Origin: an uncultured Flaviramulus sp.
GTDB taxonomy: Bacteria > Bacteroidota > Bacteroidia > Flavobacteriales > Flavobacteriaceae
Direction of reading: 5' to 3'
Assembly (NCBI GenBank): GCA_947495125.1
Contig: CANLXL010000005.1
Location: forward strand, 186,001-250,000
DNA: 64,000 nt
Position 1 is the stretch's first letter. The number at the start of each line of letters is the position of its first letter. A program made the position numbers and the translations under genes. The notes under the pieces are model-generated. The model was not told the DNA's origin and ran no database searches. It worked only from the letters and a program-made list of their open reading frames with translations. Below, piece after piece: positions 24,839 to 34,435 of the stretch.

Positions 24839-25528
24839 TTATTTTTTGTCTACTTCTGCTAGTAATTCCGCCATCTTTTTGTCCGTCATAGTTGCAGTTT
24901 TAGACATAGTATTTATTATTTCAAATGTTAATGGTAAAGCTATCGAAGGTTCTAATGCCTTTCTGGTTTCTATCAAAATTGAACACATTGCATTTATAAC
25001 AACCCTAAGAGTATACTGGTCGTCCACAACGTTAATTTCTTCATTAACAAAGGCTCTCGTTTCATATCCGGCCTGCAGAGGCAATATAAATGGTCTATGG
25101 TCTTCCGAAACAGAAAGTTTTAGATTTCCCCATTTCGTTTTTCCAACGTTTTTCGCAAAATTTTCAAAAATATCAGCCAATGGAGGAAAGAAATCGCTCT
25201 TAAAATGAGAATTCAATTTTAATTTCATTTGCCTGAATACGGTGTCCGTTGGTAAATCGTCCCATTTTTCAATTGTTTCTGGTCCAACGAGTAGTTCATT
25301 AATTTTTTTCGAAAAGATTGTAGATCCAGGTTCAAATTCGTGATTATCTATTGAAAACTCATTTGTAATTTTGATACATCTTTCGCCTACTATAGTTGCC
25401 ATAACACAAATCGCGTCTTCAACTCGTACATTTTTTTCAGTTTGAATAATTGTGAAAATGTGCTCTACAAGTTTATTGGTCAGTTTTTGAACCGATGGTT
25501 TTGACTTAAGAAAGTTGAAAATTCCCAT
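24839..25528 (-). CDS. Hypothetical cytoplasmic protein (229 aa)
   Basis: No signal peptide or transmembrane helix. The sequence (GIFNFLKSKPSVQKLTNKLVE, AICVMATIVGERCIKI, WGNLKLSVSEDHRPFILPL, MCSILIETRKALEPS) is well-formed globular protein, but I recognise no domain. It is followed downstream (3' side) by the first copy of the 110-bp repeat and preceded by a 59-bp spacer with a perfect hairpin, so it may be a cassette. Function unknown. Confidence 0.6.
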   Translation of the reverse strand: MGIFNFLKSKPSVQKLTNKLVEHIFTIIQTEKNVRVEDAICVMATIVGERCIKITNEFSIDNHEFEPGSTIFSKKINELLVGPETIEKWDDLPTDTVFRQMKLKLNSHFKSDFFPPLADIFENFAKNVGKTKWGNLKLSVSEDHRPFILPLQAGYETRAFVNEEINVVDDQYTLRVVINAMCSILIETRKALEPSIALPLTFEIINTMSKTATMTDKKMAELLAEVDKK

Positions 25529-25558
25529 GATTGTTTTAATATTGTCTAACGGCCTTGG

Positions 25559-25584
25559 CTAAACTGCGTTTTAATACAGTTTAG
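25559..25584. repeat. Cassette-spacer hairpin with GTTAGAC core
   Basis: Perfect 8-bp stem CTAAACTG/CAGTTTAG. On the minus strand it is followed by CCAAGGCCGTTAGAC, where GTTAGAC fits the integron core GTTRRRY. It sits 3 nt after the stop of the upstream gene. Confidence 0.6.
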
Positions 25585-25587
25585 GTT

Positions 25588-26142
25588 TTATGAGGTGCTT
25601 TTTATTTTTCTTTTTGCAATTTCAATTTTCTTCATTTCGCTTTGAGAGATTCCCTTTAAACTTGAGATTTCCAATTCGGCTAATTTTCGATAGTCATTTT
25701 GTTGCCAAGCATCACGTATTTGGTTCTTAATAAATCCAAGTTGAATATCGTTGTTGTAATCAGACGTAAGTTCTGAAAAGAAGCTATTCAATTCTCCGAA
25801 AAATTTATCGTCTCCATTTAAAAATTTCCTCTGATTTTCTCGAAAATATTGAGCAATCCACTTAACCCATCTAATCGCTTTTTGTTCTTGAGAAGCCTCT
25901 CCAAAAAATGCCTCTCTTTCAATATGCAGGAATTTTTCCACTACCCAGTTTTCATACGTTTTTTCATAATCCACGTGCTTCACCCAATAATTAAATGAAT
26001 ATTCTCGAGGATTATAAATGAACTTTAGATTCAGATAAGCCGAATGAAAGTTCACGCTGTTGATTTTAGCAATAGCTACTTTGAACCCATGAGTTCTCAG
26101 GAGTGATTCTAATTCCGTTCTTATGACTTTTTCGAAATTCAT
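25588..26142 (-). CDS. Hypothetical protein (184 aa)
   Basis: Soluble, charged protein rich in aromatic residues (FEKVIRTELESLLRTHGFKV, FIYNPREYSFNYWVKHVDYE, FFGELNSFFSELTSDYNND). The C-terminus is a Lys/Glu helix (EISSLKGISQSEMKKIEIAKRK in part). No family recognised. It is the 5'-most gene of the block enclosed by the two 110-bp repeat copies, separated from the next gene by a hairpin spacer. Confidence 0.58.
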   Translation of the reverse strand: MNFEKVIRTELESLLRTHGFKVAIAKINSVNFHSAYLNLKFIYNPREYSFNYWVKHVDYEKTYENWVVEKFLHIEREAFFGEASQEQKAIRWVKWIAQYFRENQRKFLNGDDKFFGELNSFFSELTSDYNNDIQLGFIKNQIRDAWQQNDYRKLAELEISSLKGISQSEMKKIEIAKRKIKSTS

Positions 26143-26201
26143 TTTAATTGCATCTAGCCAGTAAATAAAGACACTCCATTGCGTTTTTTTTTAACGTTCA
26201 T

Positions 26202-26311
26202 AAATCAAAACAAACGCAAAGAATTATCGTACAATTTAAGGATTTTATAATTTCGGAGTATATTTTTGAGATAATAATTTTAGTAATACAAGATTAGAGC
26301 TTCTCTATGTT
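26202..26311. repeat. Direct repeat copy 2 (110 bp)
   Basis: Second copy of the repeat at 24699-24808. The similarity continues more weakly toward 26150, where the minus strand reads ACTGGCTAGATGC. Together the copies bracket two orphan genes, 1,503 bp apart start to start. Confidence 0.85.
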
Positions 26312-26348
26312 ATTAGTTTGATGTAATTGTGAACCAAAGTGGTTGTTT

Positions 26349-26573
26349 TCATTCTTCATTCTCCTTTTCTTTTTGCAAGGTAATTGTTATTTTATTTTTT
26401 CTATGGCTCACAGTTACGAATCGTCCACAGTTAAACCCTAAGTCCTTAAGCCATTTTCCACTTAATTTTATTTCAGGAAAAATGACGTACCTATTATATT
26501 CTCTTGGAAATACTTTTGAAACCACTTTTAATTGCCTTTTTCCATTTTTTTTAAAATTATTTTCTTTCTCCAT
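26349..26573 (-). CDS. SymE-like toxin family protein
   Basis: 74 aa. The core EIKLSGKWLKDLGFNCGRFVTVSHRKNKITI matches the SymE/AbrB-like swapped-hairpin fold (IRLSGKWLxxAGF..G..V.V). E. coli SymE is an SOS-induced toxin controlled by an antisense RNA, symR. No antisense RNA gene can be demonstrated here. A short basic N-terminus (NNFKKNGKRQLKVVSKVFPRE) is usual for the family. Part of the accessory patch. Confidence 0.75.
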   Translation of the reverse strand: MEKENNFKKNGKRQLKVVSKVFPREYNRYVIFPEIKLSGKWLKDLGFNCGRFVTVSHRKNKITITLQKEKENEE

Positions 26574-26710
26574 AATTACTATTTATTGATATGAAATTAT
26601 AATAAATAAGATTTTAAACAAAATTAATATGCATTTAATTATAATTAATTGTGTTATTTCTACAATTTTGGAACTCTTATATTTACACCAAAAGTCAATA
26701 AATTAGCACT

Positions 26711-26935
26711 GTGGCGAAACAAAACTTAAATAGAATTAAATCCGTTCTTGCCGAAAAGAATACAAATAATAAAGAGTTAGCAAGTCATTTAAGAAAGACA
26801 GAATCTACTGTTTCAAGATGGTGTACTAATGAAGTTCAACCTTCAGTTGAGACTTTATTTGAGATTTCGAAATTTTTAAAAGTTGATATAAGAGAGTTGT
26901 TGGTTTCTACAAAGGAATGGTTTACAAGGAGTTAG
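26711..26935 (+). CDS. XRE-family helix-turn-helix protein
   Basis: 74 aa from a GTG start. The whole protein is one Cro/C1-type helix-turn-helix: LNRIKSVLAEKNTNNKELASHLRKTESTVSRWCTNEVQPSVETLFEISKFLKVDIRELL. It probably binds DNA as a small regulator. It is the only plus-strand gene of the accessory patch and diverges from the SymE-like gene, so regulation of that neighbour is possible but not shown. Confidence 0.85.
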   Translation: MAKQNLNRIKSVLAEKNTNNKELASHLRKTESTVSRWCTNEVQPSVETLFEISKFLKVDIRELLVSTKEWFTRS

Positions 26936-26986
26936 TTGGTTTTTAAAACAAAATCTAAAGATACTGCCAAACGAATTTTAATTCAT

Positions 26987-27208
26987 CTAGGGCACCGGAT
27001 CATACCCCGAACCACCCCAGGGATGACAACTAAAAATACGTTTTATGGCTAACCATCCGCCTTTAAACAATCCGTGTTTTTGTAAAGCCTCTTTGCTGTA
27101 GTGCGAGCAGGTTGGTTGATATCGGCATGTAGCAGGTGTTAATGGCGATATCAAGGTTTGATATACCTTTATTAGAAACAGGAATGGTGCTGTTAGTAAT
27201 TTTTTCAT
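26987..27208 (-). CDS. yidD: Membrane protein insertion efficiency factor YidD
   Basis: 73 aa with the complete family signature: [16 protein letters not shown], then [15 protein letters not shown], then [23 protein letters not shown]. YidD is a small inner-face membrane-associated protein that helps YidC insert membrane proteins. In many genomes it sits with rnpA and yidC; here it lies between the accessory patch and cysS. Length is normal. Confidence 0.95.
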   Translation of the reverse strand: MKKLLTAPFLFLIKVYQTLISPLTPATCRYQPTCSHYSKEALQKHGLFKGGWLAIKRIFSCHPWGGSGYDPVP

Positions 27209-27213
27209 TTGTC

Positions 27214-27283
27214 ATTCCCTCGTAGGAGGGAATCTTTTTAATTGAAAGCCAAATTAGACTTCGACAAGCTCAGTGTGACAGGG
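27214..27283. repeat. Dispersed GTCATTCC-type hairpin repeat, copy A
   Basis: An 8-bp stem ATTCCCTC/GAGGGAAT (27214-27233) follows GTC, and the element ends in TTCGACAAGCTCAGTGTGAC near 27262-27281. These are two sequence types that recur in intergenic DNA of Flavobacteriaceae. Confidence 0.65.
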
Positions 27284-27334
27284 TAACTATAAATTGTCTT
27301 CTAAGATTGTCTTTTGGTTTGGCAGATTATGAAT

Positions 27335-28819
27335 TTAATTGGTCGTAAACGTCGTCCCGTCTTTTCCATCTTTAAGTTGAATACCAACTTCGGCGAGTTC
27401 ATCTCTAATTTTATCAGACATGGCGAAGTCTTTATTCGCTCTGGCTTCTTGTCTTAATTTGATTAAAACATCAACAGCCCCGGAAAGCTTATCGGTACCG
27501 GAATCACTACTTGCGGTTATGTTTTTTAATCCTAAAACATCAAAAACAAAAGCGTTTATTGTCGTTTTTAGGGTCGATAAGTCTTCGGCGTTAATGGTTT
27601 CACTTCCTTCTTTAATTTGATTGATATACTTGGCTGCTTCAAATAAATGAGCGATCAATATGGGTGAATTAAAATCGTCGCTCATCGCATCGTAACATTT
27701 CTGTTTCCAAGCATTAACATCGATCGATGAGGTTTCAGAAGCTTTTAAATCATCCATGATATTCACGGCGTCCATCAATCTGTGAAATCCTTTTTCACTG
27801 GCCAATAATCCCGTATCGGTTAAGTCTAAAACACTTCGATAAGACGATTGTGCATTAAAAAAGCGAATCACACTAGGACCATAAGCCTTACTAAATATAC
27901 TATTGTTTCCGGAAAGTAATTCGTCCGGATTTATAGTGTTTCCTGTCGATTTGGACATGCGTTGCCCATTCATTTCCAACATATTGGCATGCATCCAGTA
28001 ATTCACCGGGGATTTACCTTTTGCGGCTTCATTTTGAGCGATCTCACATTCGTGGTGCGGAAATTTTAAATCCATGCCGCCACCATGAATATCGAACTGT
28101 TCTCCTAAATATTTGGTACTCATAGCCGTACATTCTAAATGCCATCCCGGGAAACCATCACTCCAGGGTGAAGGCCAGCGCATAATGTGTTGTGGTTCGG
28201 CTTTTTTCCAAAGCGCGAAATCCTGAGGATTTTTTTTATCACTTTGTCCATCCAATTCACGGGTGTTGTGAATTAAATCTTCAAGTTTACGTTTACTTAG
28301 TACCCCATAATCATTGGTTTCATTGAATTTATGAACATCAAAATACACAGAGCCATTAACTTCATAAGCAAACCCATTTTCAATAATTTTACTAATGAGT
28401 TCAATTTGTTCAATAATATGCCCTGTGGCGGTGGGCTCGATACTTGGCGGTAAAAAGTTTAAGGTATTGAGGATATTGTGAAAATCAACGGTATAGCGTT
28501 GCACCACTTCCATAGGTTCAATTTCTTCTAAACGTGCTTTTTTTGTGATTTTGTCTTCACCTTCATCAGCATCATTTTCAAGGTGTCCGGCATCGGTAAT
28601 ATTACGTACATAGCGTACTTTATAGCCCAAATGCTTTAAATAACGGAAAACCATATCAAACGACATAAACGTTCTCACGTTCCCCAGGTGCACATTACTA
28701 TATACCGTTGGTCCGCAGACATACATCCCCACATAACCTTCGTTAATAGGTTTGAAAATTTCTTTTTTACCGGTAAGTGAGTTGTATAGTTTTATCTGTT
28801 GATCTTTGAAAAGTTGCAT
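27335..28819 (-). CDS. cysS: Cysteinyl-tRNA synthetase
   Basis: 494 aa class I synthetase. The HIGH-type motif is in [17 protein letters not shown], the zinc site includes Cys of YVCGPTVY and HLECTAMS with HHECEIAQ, and the KMSKS-type loop is [10 protein letters not shown]. The C-terminal part (residues about 350-494) has the DALR-like anticodon region and the typical [37 protein letters not shown] tail elements. It charges tRNA-Cys in the cytoplasm. Length is standard. The upstream 150-bp spacer separates it from folE. Confidence 0.97.
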   Translation of the reverse strand: MQLFKDQQIKLYNSLTGKKEIFKPINEGYVGMYVCGPTVYSNVHLGNVRTFMSFDMVFRYLKHLGYKVRYVRNITDAGHLENDADEGEDKITKKARLEEIEPMEVVQRYTVDFHNILNTLNFLPPSIEPTATGHIIEQIELISKIIENGFAYEVNGSVYFDVHKFNETNDYGVLSKRKLEDLIHNTRELDGQSDKKNPQDFALWKKAEPQHIMRWPSPWSDGFPGWHLECTAMSTKYLGEQFDIHGGGMDLKFPHHECEIAQNEAAKGKSPVNYWMHANMLEMNGQRMSKSTGNTINPDELLSGNNSIFSKAYGPSVIRFFNAQSSYRSVLDLTDTGLLASEKGFHRLMDAVNIMDDLKASETSSIDVNAWKQKCYDAMSDDFNSPILIAHLFEAAKYINQIKEGSETINAEDLSTLKTTINAFVFDVLGLKNITASSDSGTDKLSGAVDVLIKLRQEARANKDFAMSDKIRDELAEVGIQLKDGKDGTTFTTN

Positions 28820-28971
28820 AGTTGTTAAGTCGTCGTTTGTTAAGCAGAGTGATTCTTATTTTAAAAAATGATGTCTTAAAGTATTAATCTTATTGGTCAT
28901 AGAGGTTATGTCTAATCACTTGCATTTTAACGAGTTTCAATTTAACAACAAACGACTAAACATCTAACATA

Positions 28972-29649
28972 CTAAAATTTAGTATCTAACTTGATGTAAT
29001 CTAAAAACTCGCGGCGTGTGGTCGCATCTTTAAATTTCCCACCAAATTCTGACGTCACTGTACTGCTTTCTATATCTCTAATACCTCTGGAGTTCACACA
29101 TAAATGCTTGGCATCGATAACACAGGCTACATCCTTAGTTTTCAATACCTCTTGAAGTTCTTTTACAATTTGAATGGTTAAACGTTCCTGAACCTGTGGT
29201 CGTTTTGCAAAATAATCAACAATACGATTCATTTTTGACAGGCCAACCACGGTACCGTTAGAAATATAAGCGATATGCGCTTTTCCAACGATAGGAAGTA
29301 AATGGTGCTCGCACGTGGAATACACGGTAATATTTTTTTCAACGAGCATTTCGCCATATTTGTACTTATTTTCGAAAGTAGATGCACTTGGCTTTTTAGC
29401 AGGATCCAATCCACCAAAAATTTCTTTTACAAACATTTTGGCCACACGGTTAGGCGTACCTTTTAAGCTGTCGTCCGTTAGATCGAGTCCTAGTGTTTCC
29501 ATAATATGACGTACGTCATCTTTAATGATGTCTATTTTTTCTTCCTTTGAAAGTTTAAAAGCATCATGTCGCATCGGCGTATTTTCCGAGGTGCCGATAT
29601 GGTCATTCCCTAAAGAATCAAAATCTTCTATATTTCTATCCATTTTCAT
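28972..29649 (-). CDS. folE: GTP cyclohydrolase I
   Basis: 225 aa. Zinc and active-site residues are visible: VYSTCEHHLLPIVGKAHIAY (Cys, His-His), GLSKMNRIVDYFAKRPQVQERL, and AKHLCVNSRGIRD with the second zinc Cys. The enzyme converts GTP to dihydroneopterin triphosphate, the first step of folate (and pterin/queuosine-related) synthesis. The N-terminal 35 residues (RNIEDFDSLGNDHIGTSENTP in part) are a family-specific extension. ATG at 29649 or 29643. folP is in the same window but not adjacent. Confidence 0.97.
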   Translation of the reverse strand: MKMDRNIEDFDSLGNDHIGTSENTPMRHDAFKLSKEEKIDIIKDDVRHIMETLGLDLTDDSLKGTPNRVAKMFVKEIFGGLDPAKKPSASTFENKYKYGEMLVEKNITVYSTCEHHLLPIVGKAHIAYISNGTVVGLSKMNRIVDYFAKRPQVQERLTIQIVKELQEVLKTKDVACVIDAKHLCVNSRGIRDIESSTVTSEFGGKFKDATTRREFLDYIKLDTKF

Positions 29650-29779
29650 GAGTCAAAAAAATCAAGTTTTTTAGTTTGCAAAGATAAGTAAAACACTTTT
29701 GTTATGTTTTGCTTTAACAAACAATTAATTTCTCAGGAACTCCACGATGTGTTGATCGTGACTTCCATTTTAATTTGTC

Positions 29780-29799
29780 ATTCCCGAGAAAACGGGAAT
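29780..29799. repeat. Dispersed GTCATTCC-type hairpin repeat, copy B
   Basis: TTGTCATTCCCG-AGAAAA-CGGGAAT: a 7-bp stem preceded by GTC, the same layout as the elements near 27214 and 46842. Confidence 0.6.
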
Positions 29800-29844
29800 A
29801 TTAGGGTTTGTCTGTCTTTTACTATGTAAATTACATTAAAAGTG

Positions 29845-29874
29845 AAAAGCTTGAACCATTTGGCTCAAGCTTTT
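29845..29874 (-). terminator. Probable terminator of the FadL-like gene
   Basis: A 14-bp stem with one mismatch (AAAAGCTTGAACCA / TGGCTCAAGCTTTT) around a 2-nt loop, 26 bp past the stop at 29901. The T tract on the minus strand is short (TTTTCACTTTT). Confidence 0.6.
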
Positions 29875-29900
29875 AAAAAAATGATCGTTTTTTGATTGAT

Positions 29901-31406
29901 TTAGATGTTAAAGCTTAAGGATAGGGTCAAATTAGAATCTGTTCTGTCAATAAGTGCGGAATCGGTTAAACCTACATTATACAAGGGCGTTGCCGATTCT
30001 CTGTTGGATTGATCGTAAGTAATATCTAATTTTGTATTGCCAAAGTTATAACCAATACCAAAGGAATAACCGGTTAAATCGCCAACGGTAATACCATCCA
30101 GATAAGGGCTTTCTTCAAAACGATAACCCCCTCTAAAACTAAATTGTAGATGTTTATACTCGGCACCGACTCTATAGGTATTCGCATCGGTTAATGTATT
30201 GCTAATGGCATTGTTTAAGTTGTTATAATCTGTTTCAGGTTTAAACTTAGTGGCACTATAATCTTTACGCGAATAATCGAAACTTATAAGACCTTGCTTG
30301 CTAAATACATAGGCTAAACTTCCTGTGATCTTCGCCGGTGTTTGTAATTTGTATTGTGGATAAATATTTATAACCAGAGGGTTTATTTCTGTAAATCCGT
30401 TGTCCCCATCAGTAGCTATATATTGTGTAGTTTCTTCTTCAATCGTATACCAGGTTGGAGAATCATAGGTAAGACCTACTCTAAATTCAGGACTTAATTT
30501 TAAGATACCTCCTAATTGAAAAGAAAATCCGTTACCGGTTGTGGATAAATTGTTTTCGAATTCAATATAATTTACAGTAGACCCTGAGTTTGTGTTATCT
30601 TCAAACAATAAGGTAGAACGCTCATAATCTATAAAGTGAGAGTTTAAATTTAAGCCCAGATACAGGTTGTCTTCATATTGTGCAGCGATATTAAAAGAGA
30701 TTTTACCATTATAGCCTGTTGCGGCATAAGAATAATCATGATCGAATGTTCCATTTGCCAGATTTGAAAAATATGTGGTATTCGCATTATCAGTGATGTC
30801 GTCAGGTTCAATAATAAAAGACTCATAGCCCAAAAAGGCTTGTTGATGTGCAAAACCGTAGGTATTACCAATATCAAGGTAGGCATCGCTTAAAGATTCA
30901 CCTGATAGACTTGAAATTTCGTCTAAGCGCTTTCCATCGGCATAGTTTAAGAAATAAAGGTCAATCGATTGGTTATTCGTATTGGTACCCCGAGAAAACC
31001 AGGTATCATCAAAATCATTTGTTTTATCATAGGCCACACTTAAAGTGAATTTACGCCATGGAGAATTATCGTTACTTGCAAAAACAAAGGCGGCCCCACC
31101 TTGACTTAAATCGAAATTTGAATCGTTGGTAGATCCCAAACCATTAAAATATCGTGTATCGTTTGTGGTGTCGATATTGGATAGGGAAAAAGAGGCATGG
31201 CTTCTGCTAAACACGGCCGATCCGGCAGGATTTATACTTACTGCACTCATATCACCTCCTAAGGCGCCAAACGCCCCGCTTAAGGCTCTAAAACGAGCAG
31301 TTCCTTGAATATTATCTTGAGAATAACGTAAAGCATCAGAAATATCCTGAGCATTAATTATGGACATAGATAGCATACCTATGAATAGTAAACTTAACTT
31401 TTTCAT
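29901..31406 (-). CDS. FadL/OmpP1-type outer-membrane beta-barrel protein
   Basis: 501 aa with signal peptide (KKLSLLFIGMLSMSIINAQ). The mature N-terminus (DALRYSQDNIQGTARFRALSGAFGALGGDMSAVSINPAGSAV) is the hatch sequence of FadL-like transporters in Bacteroidota, followed by many alternating beta strands ending in the aromatic-terminated SNLTLSLSFNI. Such porins pass hydrophobic compounds; homologues are often labelled hemin receptor without proof. It starts 30 bp after the upstream Ser/Arg-rich lipoprotein gene, so the two are probably co-transcribed. Confidence 0.88.
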   Translation of the reverse strand: MKKLSLLFIGMLSMSIINAQDISDALRYSQDNIQGTARFRALSGAFGALGGDMSAVSINPAGSAVFSRSHASFSLSNIDTTNDTRYFNGLGSTNDSNFDLSQGGAAFVFASNDNSPWRKFTLSVAYDKTNDFDDTWFSRGTNTNNQSIDLYFLNYADGKRLDEISSLSGESLSDAYLDIGNTYGFAHQQAFLGYESFIIEPDDITDNANTTYFSNLANGTFDHDYSYAATGYNGKISFNIAAQYEDNLYLGLNLNSHFIDYERSTLLFEDNTNSGSTVNYIEFENNLSTTGNGFSFQLGGILKLSPEFRVGLTYDSPTWYTIEEETTQYIATDGDNGFTEINPLVINIYPQYKLQTPAKITGSLAYVFSKQGLISFDYSRKDYSATKFKPETDYNNLNNAISNTLTDANTYRVGAEYKHLQFSFRGGYRFEESPYLDGITVGDLTGYSFGIGYNFGNTKLDITYDQSNRESATPLYNVGLTDSALIDRTDSNLTLSLSFNI

Positions 31407-31436
31407 ATTGATTTTTTTGATTCGTAAAAATAAATT

Positions 31437-32612
31437 TTAACCGCGTCTTCTACCTGAAGAACCAGAGCTTCTTCCTGAACTTCTGCTACTACTTGAAGAT
31501 CTCGATACATTGCCGGAACTACTGCTGGAAGACCTTGAAGGACTGTAGGTTCTACTACTGCTACTTGAAGATCTTGATCCCGAAGGCCTGTAGCTTCTAT
31601 TTGTGCTAGGTGTTCGAGATACGGTTCCTGAACTTCTTCTTGAAGTTGATGATGAGCGGGTTGTTGAATTTGATGATGGAGCGGTCGATCTACTTCTTCG
31701 CACCGCATTTGTCGCTACTCCCGGTCTTCTTGTGTTATAATTTCTTGTTGCAGTAGTCGAATTAACACTTCTTCTTGCCGTATTTGCATTAATACGAGAG
31801 GTGTTGGTTCTGGCGACCGAACTACTCCGTCTTTGCGACGTGTTGTATTTTGATCTTACTGTATTTCTAGAAGTATTGACCGAACTTCTTCGGCTTAAAC
31901 CGCTTGAAGACGTACTATTTAAATTTCTTCTTGAATAACTATCTCCTCTTCTGCTTGCGCTATAAGCTATACCTCGATTGTAATACCCTCTATTGCCATA
32001 ATAACCATAGTTCCTGTAAGGATTGCCATAGTATCCATATCTATAAGGGCTATTGAAGGCCCAGCTATTGTAAAACCCACCACCGTAAAAGGGAGGGCAC
32101 CAAAAAGAATCATAATACCCCCAAGAATTCCATCCCCAGCGGTTCCATCTATTCCAACCCCAGTTGTTCCAACCCCAGTTGTTCCAGCCCATTCCAAAAC
32201 CGGCATTCCATCCCCAATTGTTCCAACCGTTGTCTATATAATTTATGGTCACCTGATTGCTGTCTTGTCCCCAGCCTGCATAACCTCTGTAGTTGTTATC
32301 TATAGAATCATTTTCAACGTAGTTATTTCCTTCATATGAATCAATATCTGTAAATATAGCGTCATCTCCGGAAGTTAAACTTTCATATTCTAAAGCTTTG
32401 TTTTTGAAGTAATTGTTATAATAATCACTATTTGTACTCTTCTTAATCTCAACAACTGCATCTCCATACCTAACGGGTTGTTCAGTACCTGCATAAATAC
32501 CATCACTATCAGTGCCTACATATTGATAAGAACCACATGATGATAAACCAAAAAGCAAACTAAGAATTGCGATATATGGCATTTTTCTTTTTAAGTAGTT
32601 ATTAAATTGCAT
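31437..32612 (-). CDS. Lipoprotein with Trp/Asn/Gly-rich repeats and Ser/Arg-rich tail
   Basis: 391 aa. A hydrophobic N-terminus with lipobox (LSLLFGLSSC) gives a lipoprotein; M11 (32582) is an alternative start. Residues about 125-215 are a low-complexity stretch of WNNWGWN units then YGYYGN units; residues about 220-391 are a Ser/Arg/Thr-rich disordered tail. Both are encoded by short, decayed nucleotide repeats. The N-terminal 110 residues carry SYQYVGTDSDGIYAGTEQPV, a conserved start in Flavobacteriia homologues (sometimes labelled vitellogenin-like). Function unknown; a surface or matrix role with the co-transcribed barrel is a guess. Confidence 0.8.
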   Translation of the reverse strand: MQFNNYLKRKMPYIAILSLLFGLSSCGSYQYVGTDSDGIYAGTEQPVRYGDAVVEIKKSTNSDYYNNYFKNKALEYESLTSGDDAIFTDIDSYEGNNYVENDSIDNNYRGYAGWGQDSNQVTINYIDNGWNNWGWNAGFGMGWNNWGWNNWGWNRWNRWGWNSWGYYDSFWCPPFYGGGFYNSWAFNSPYRYGYYGNPYRNYGYYGNRGYYNRGIAYSASRRGDSYSRRNLNSTSSSGLSRRSSVNTSRNTVRSKYNTSQRRSSSVARTNTSRINANTARRSVNSTTATRNYNTRRPGVATNAVRRSRSTAPSSNSTTRSSSTSRRSSGTVSRTPSTNRSYRPSGSRSSSSSSRTYSPSRSSSSSSGNVSRSSSSSRSSGRSSGSSGRRRG

Positions 32613-32711
32613 ATCTCTAGAATTTTATTGTTGAACATAACAAAAATAGTTAGTTTTGCTGAACTATTTTTTTATTTAACATAGTCACAATATTTGTGCC
32701 AAAAAAAAATT

Positions 32712-34190
32712 ATGAGTAAAAAACTGACCAGTAGAGCGGAAGACTATTCGAAATGGTATAACGAACTTGTTGTAAAAGCAGACCTGGCGGAGAATTCGGC
32801 AGTTAGAGGCTGTATGGTGATAAAGCCATATGGTTTTGCGATTTGGGAGAAAATGCAAGCGGAATTAGATAAAATGTTTAAAGAAACAGGGCATCAAAAT
32901 GCTTATTTTCCGCTGTTTGTTCCGAAAAGTCTTTTTGAAGCTGAAGAAAAAAATGCTGAAGGTTTTGCAAAAGAATGTGCCATTGTAACGCACTATAGAT
33001 TGCAAAACGATCCGGATAAAATCGGGAAATTAAGAGTTGATCCTGAGGCGAAATTGGAGGAGGAACTGATTGTAAGACCTACTAGTGAGGCTATTATATG
33101 GAATACCTATAGAGGTTGGATTCAGTCGTATAGAGATTTACCATTATTGATCAATCAATGGGCTAATGTGGTTCGCTGGGAAATGCGGACGCGCTTATTT
33201 TTACGAACTGCCGAGTTTTTATGGCAGGAAGGGCATACGGCACATGCTACAAAAGATGAAGCCATGATTGAAGCTAAGCTAATGAATAATGTATACGCCA
33301 CGTTTGCGGAGAATTTTATGGCTATTCCTGTTATTCAGGGTTTAAAAACTGAAAGCGAACGTTTCGCCGGGGCAGAGGAGACCTTTTGTATAGAAGCGTT
33401 AATGCAAGATGGGAAAGCTTTACAGGCCGGAACATCTCATTTTCTTGGTCAGAATTTTGCCAAAGCTTTTGATGTTAAGTTTGCTAACAAAGAAGGGAAG
33501 CAAGATTATGTTTGGGCGACTTCCTGGGGCGTTTCTACTAGATTGATGGGCGCTTTAATCATGACACATAGTGATGATTATGGGTTGGTGTTGCCTCCAA
33601 GTTTAGCACCAAACCAGGTTGTTATTGTTCCTATCTATAAAAGTGAAGCGCAATTGGATGAAATCACTACGGTGGTTAATGTTATAATGAGTGATTTAAG
33701 AGGAAAAGGGGTTACCGTTAAGTTTGATAACAGAACAACGCACAGGCCGGGAGCCAAGTTTGCCCAGCATGAATTGCAAGGCGTGCCTTTACGAATTGCC
33801 ATTGGACCTAAAGATTTGGAAAACGGAACGGTAGAATTGGCCAGAAGAGATACCTTAACAAAAGAAGTTATTGGATTAACCGATCTTGCGGATAAGGTGG
33901 AAGGCTTGATGAAAGAAATTCAGGATGCATTGTTTAATAAAGCCTTAGACTTTAGAAATAATCATATTACAGCAGTTGATACTTTTGATGACTTTAAAAC
34001 GATTTTAGAATCTAAAACCGGGTTTATTTCTGCACATTGGGATGGAACAGCGGAGACCGAAGATAAAATAAAAGAGCTTACTAAAGCCACAATCAGGTGT
34101 ATTCCGTTGGAAACTACTGCGGAAGATGGGGTTTGTGTTTATAGTGGAAAGCCTTCGAAACGTAGAGTATTGTTCGCAAAAGCGTATTAA
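32712..34190 (+). CDS. proS: Prolyl-tRNA synthetase (archaeal/eukaryal-type)
   Basis: 492 aa from the ATG at 32712 (an in-frame TTG lies 18 bp upstream). Class II synthetase motifs: [64 protein letters not shown], and [16 protein letters not shown]. It lacks the editing insertion of the long bacterial enzyme and ends with the C-terminal zinc-type domain and terminal Tyr (RRVLFAKAY). Charges tRNA-Pro. This short form is usual in Bacteroidota. Confidence 0.97.
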   Translation: MSKKLTSRAEDYSKWYNELVVKADLAENSAVRGCMVIKPYGFAIWEKMQAELDKMFKETGHQNAYFPLFVPKSLFEAEEKNAEGFAKECAIVTHYRLQNDPDKIGKLRVDPEAKLEEELIVRPTSEAIIWNTYRGWIQSYRDLPLLINQWANVVRWEMRTRLFLRTAEFLWQEGHTAHATKDEAMIEAKLMNNVYATFAENFMAIPVIQGLKTESERFAGAEETFCIEALMQDGKALQAGTSHFLGQNFAKAFDVKFANKEGKQDYVWATSWGVSTRLMGALIMTHSDDYGLVLPPSLAPNQVVIVPIYKSEAQLDEITTVVNVIMSDLRGKGVTVKFDNRTTHRPGAKFAQHELQGVPLRIAIGPKDLENGTVELARRDTLTKEVIGLTDLADKVEGLMKEIQDALFNKALDFRNNHITAVDTFDDFKTILESKTGFISAHWDGTAETEDKIKELTKATIRCIPLETTAEDGVCVYSGKPSKRRVLFAKAY

Positions 34191-34223
34191 AGTAATTTTT
34201 TTTAAAAAAATATTATATAGCTA

Positions 34224-34253
34224 TTGCGACATTTAAAAATAGTTGTATTTTTG
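34224..34253 (+). promoter_or_regulatory. Promoter of tRNA-Glu / rpsT
   Basis: TTG at 34224-34226, a 19-bp spacer, then TATTTTTG at 34246-34253: a full match to the Bacteroidota -33/-7 promoter layout. It lies about 85 bp upstream of the tRNA. Confidence 0.7.
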
Positions 34254-34338
34254 CATCCGCAATGGAGACATTGTTGGTTATTTGAAACGCTTTGCAAGTT
34301 TAAATTTTTAATTTATATTGCGCACTCAAAAAACAAAT

Positions 34339-34410
34339 GGCCCGTTCGTCTATCGGCTAGGACGCCAGGTTTTCATCCTGGTAAGAGGGGTTCGATTCCC
34401 CTACGGGCTA
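34339..34410 (+). tRNA. tRNA-Glu (anticodon TTC)
   Basis: A 72-nt cloverleaf: acceptor GGCCCGT/ACGGGCT, anticodon stem CCAGG/CCTGG around loop TTTTCAT (anticodon TTC), T-arm AGGGG-TTCGATT-CCCCT, discriminator A. The 3' CCA is not encoded. rpsT follows 25 bp later, so a shared transcript is possible. Confidence 0.96.
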
Positions 34411-34435
34411 CAATTTTTATAAAAAAAAAGAACAA

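Noticed and set aside
24804-25208. 134-aa plus-strand frame opposite the 229-aa orphan gene
   Set aside because: The minus-strand gene has normal protein composition and a full-length frame; the plus frame is its shadow.
31403-32206. Overlapping minus-strand frames inside the repeat-rich lipoprotein gene
   Set aside because: They are frame shadows of low-complexity repeats (Ser/Arg and Trp/Gly tracts).
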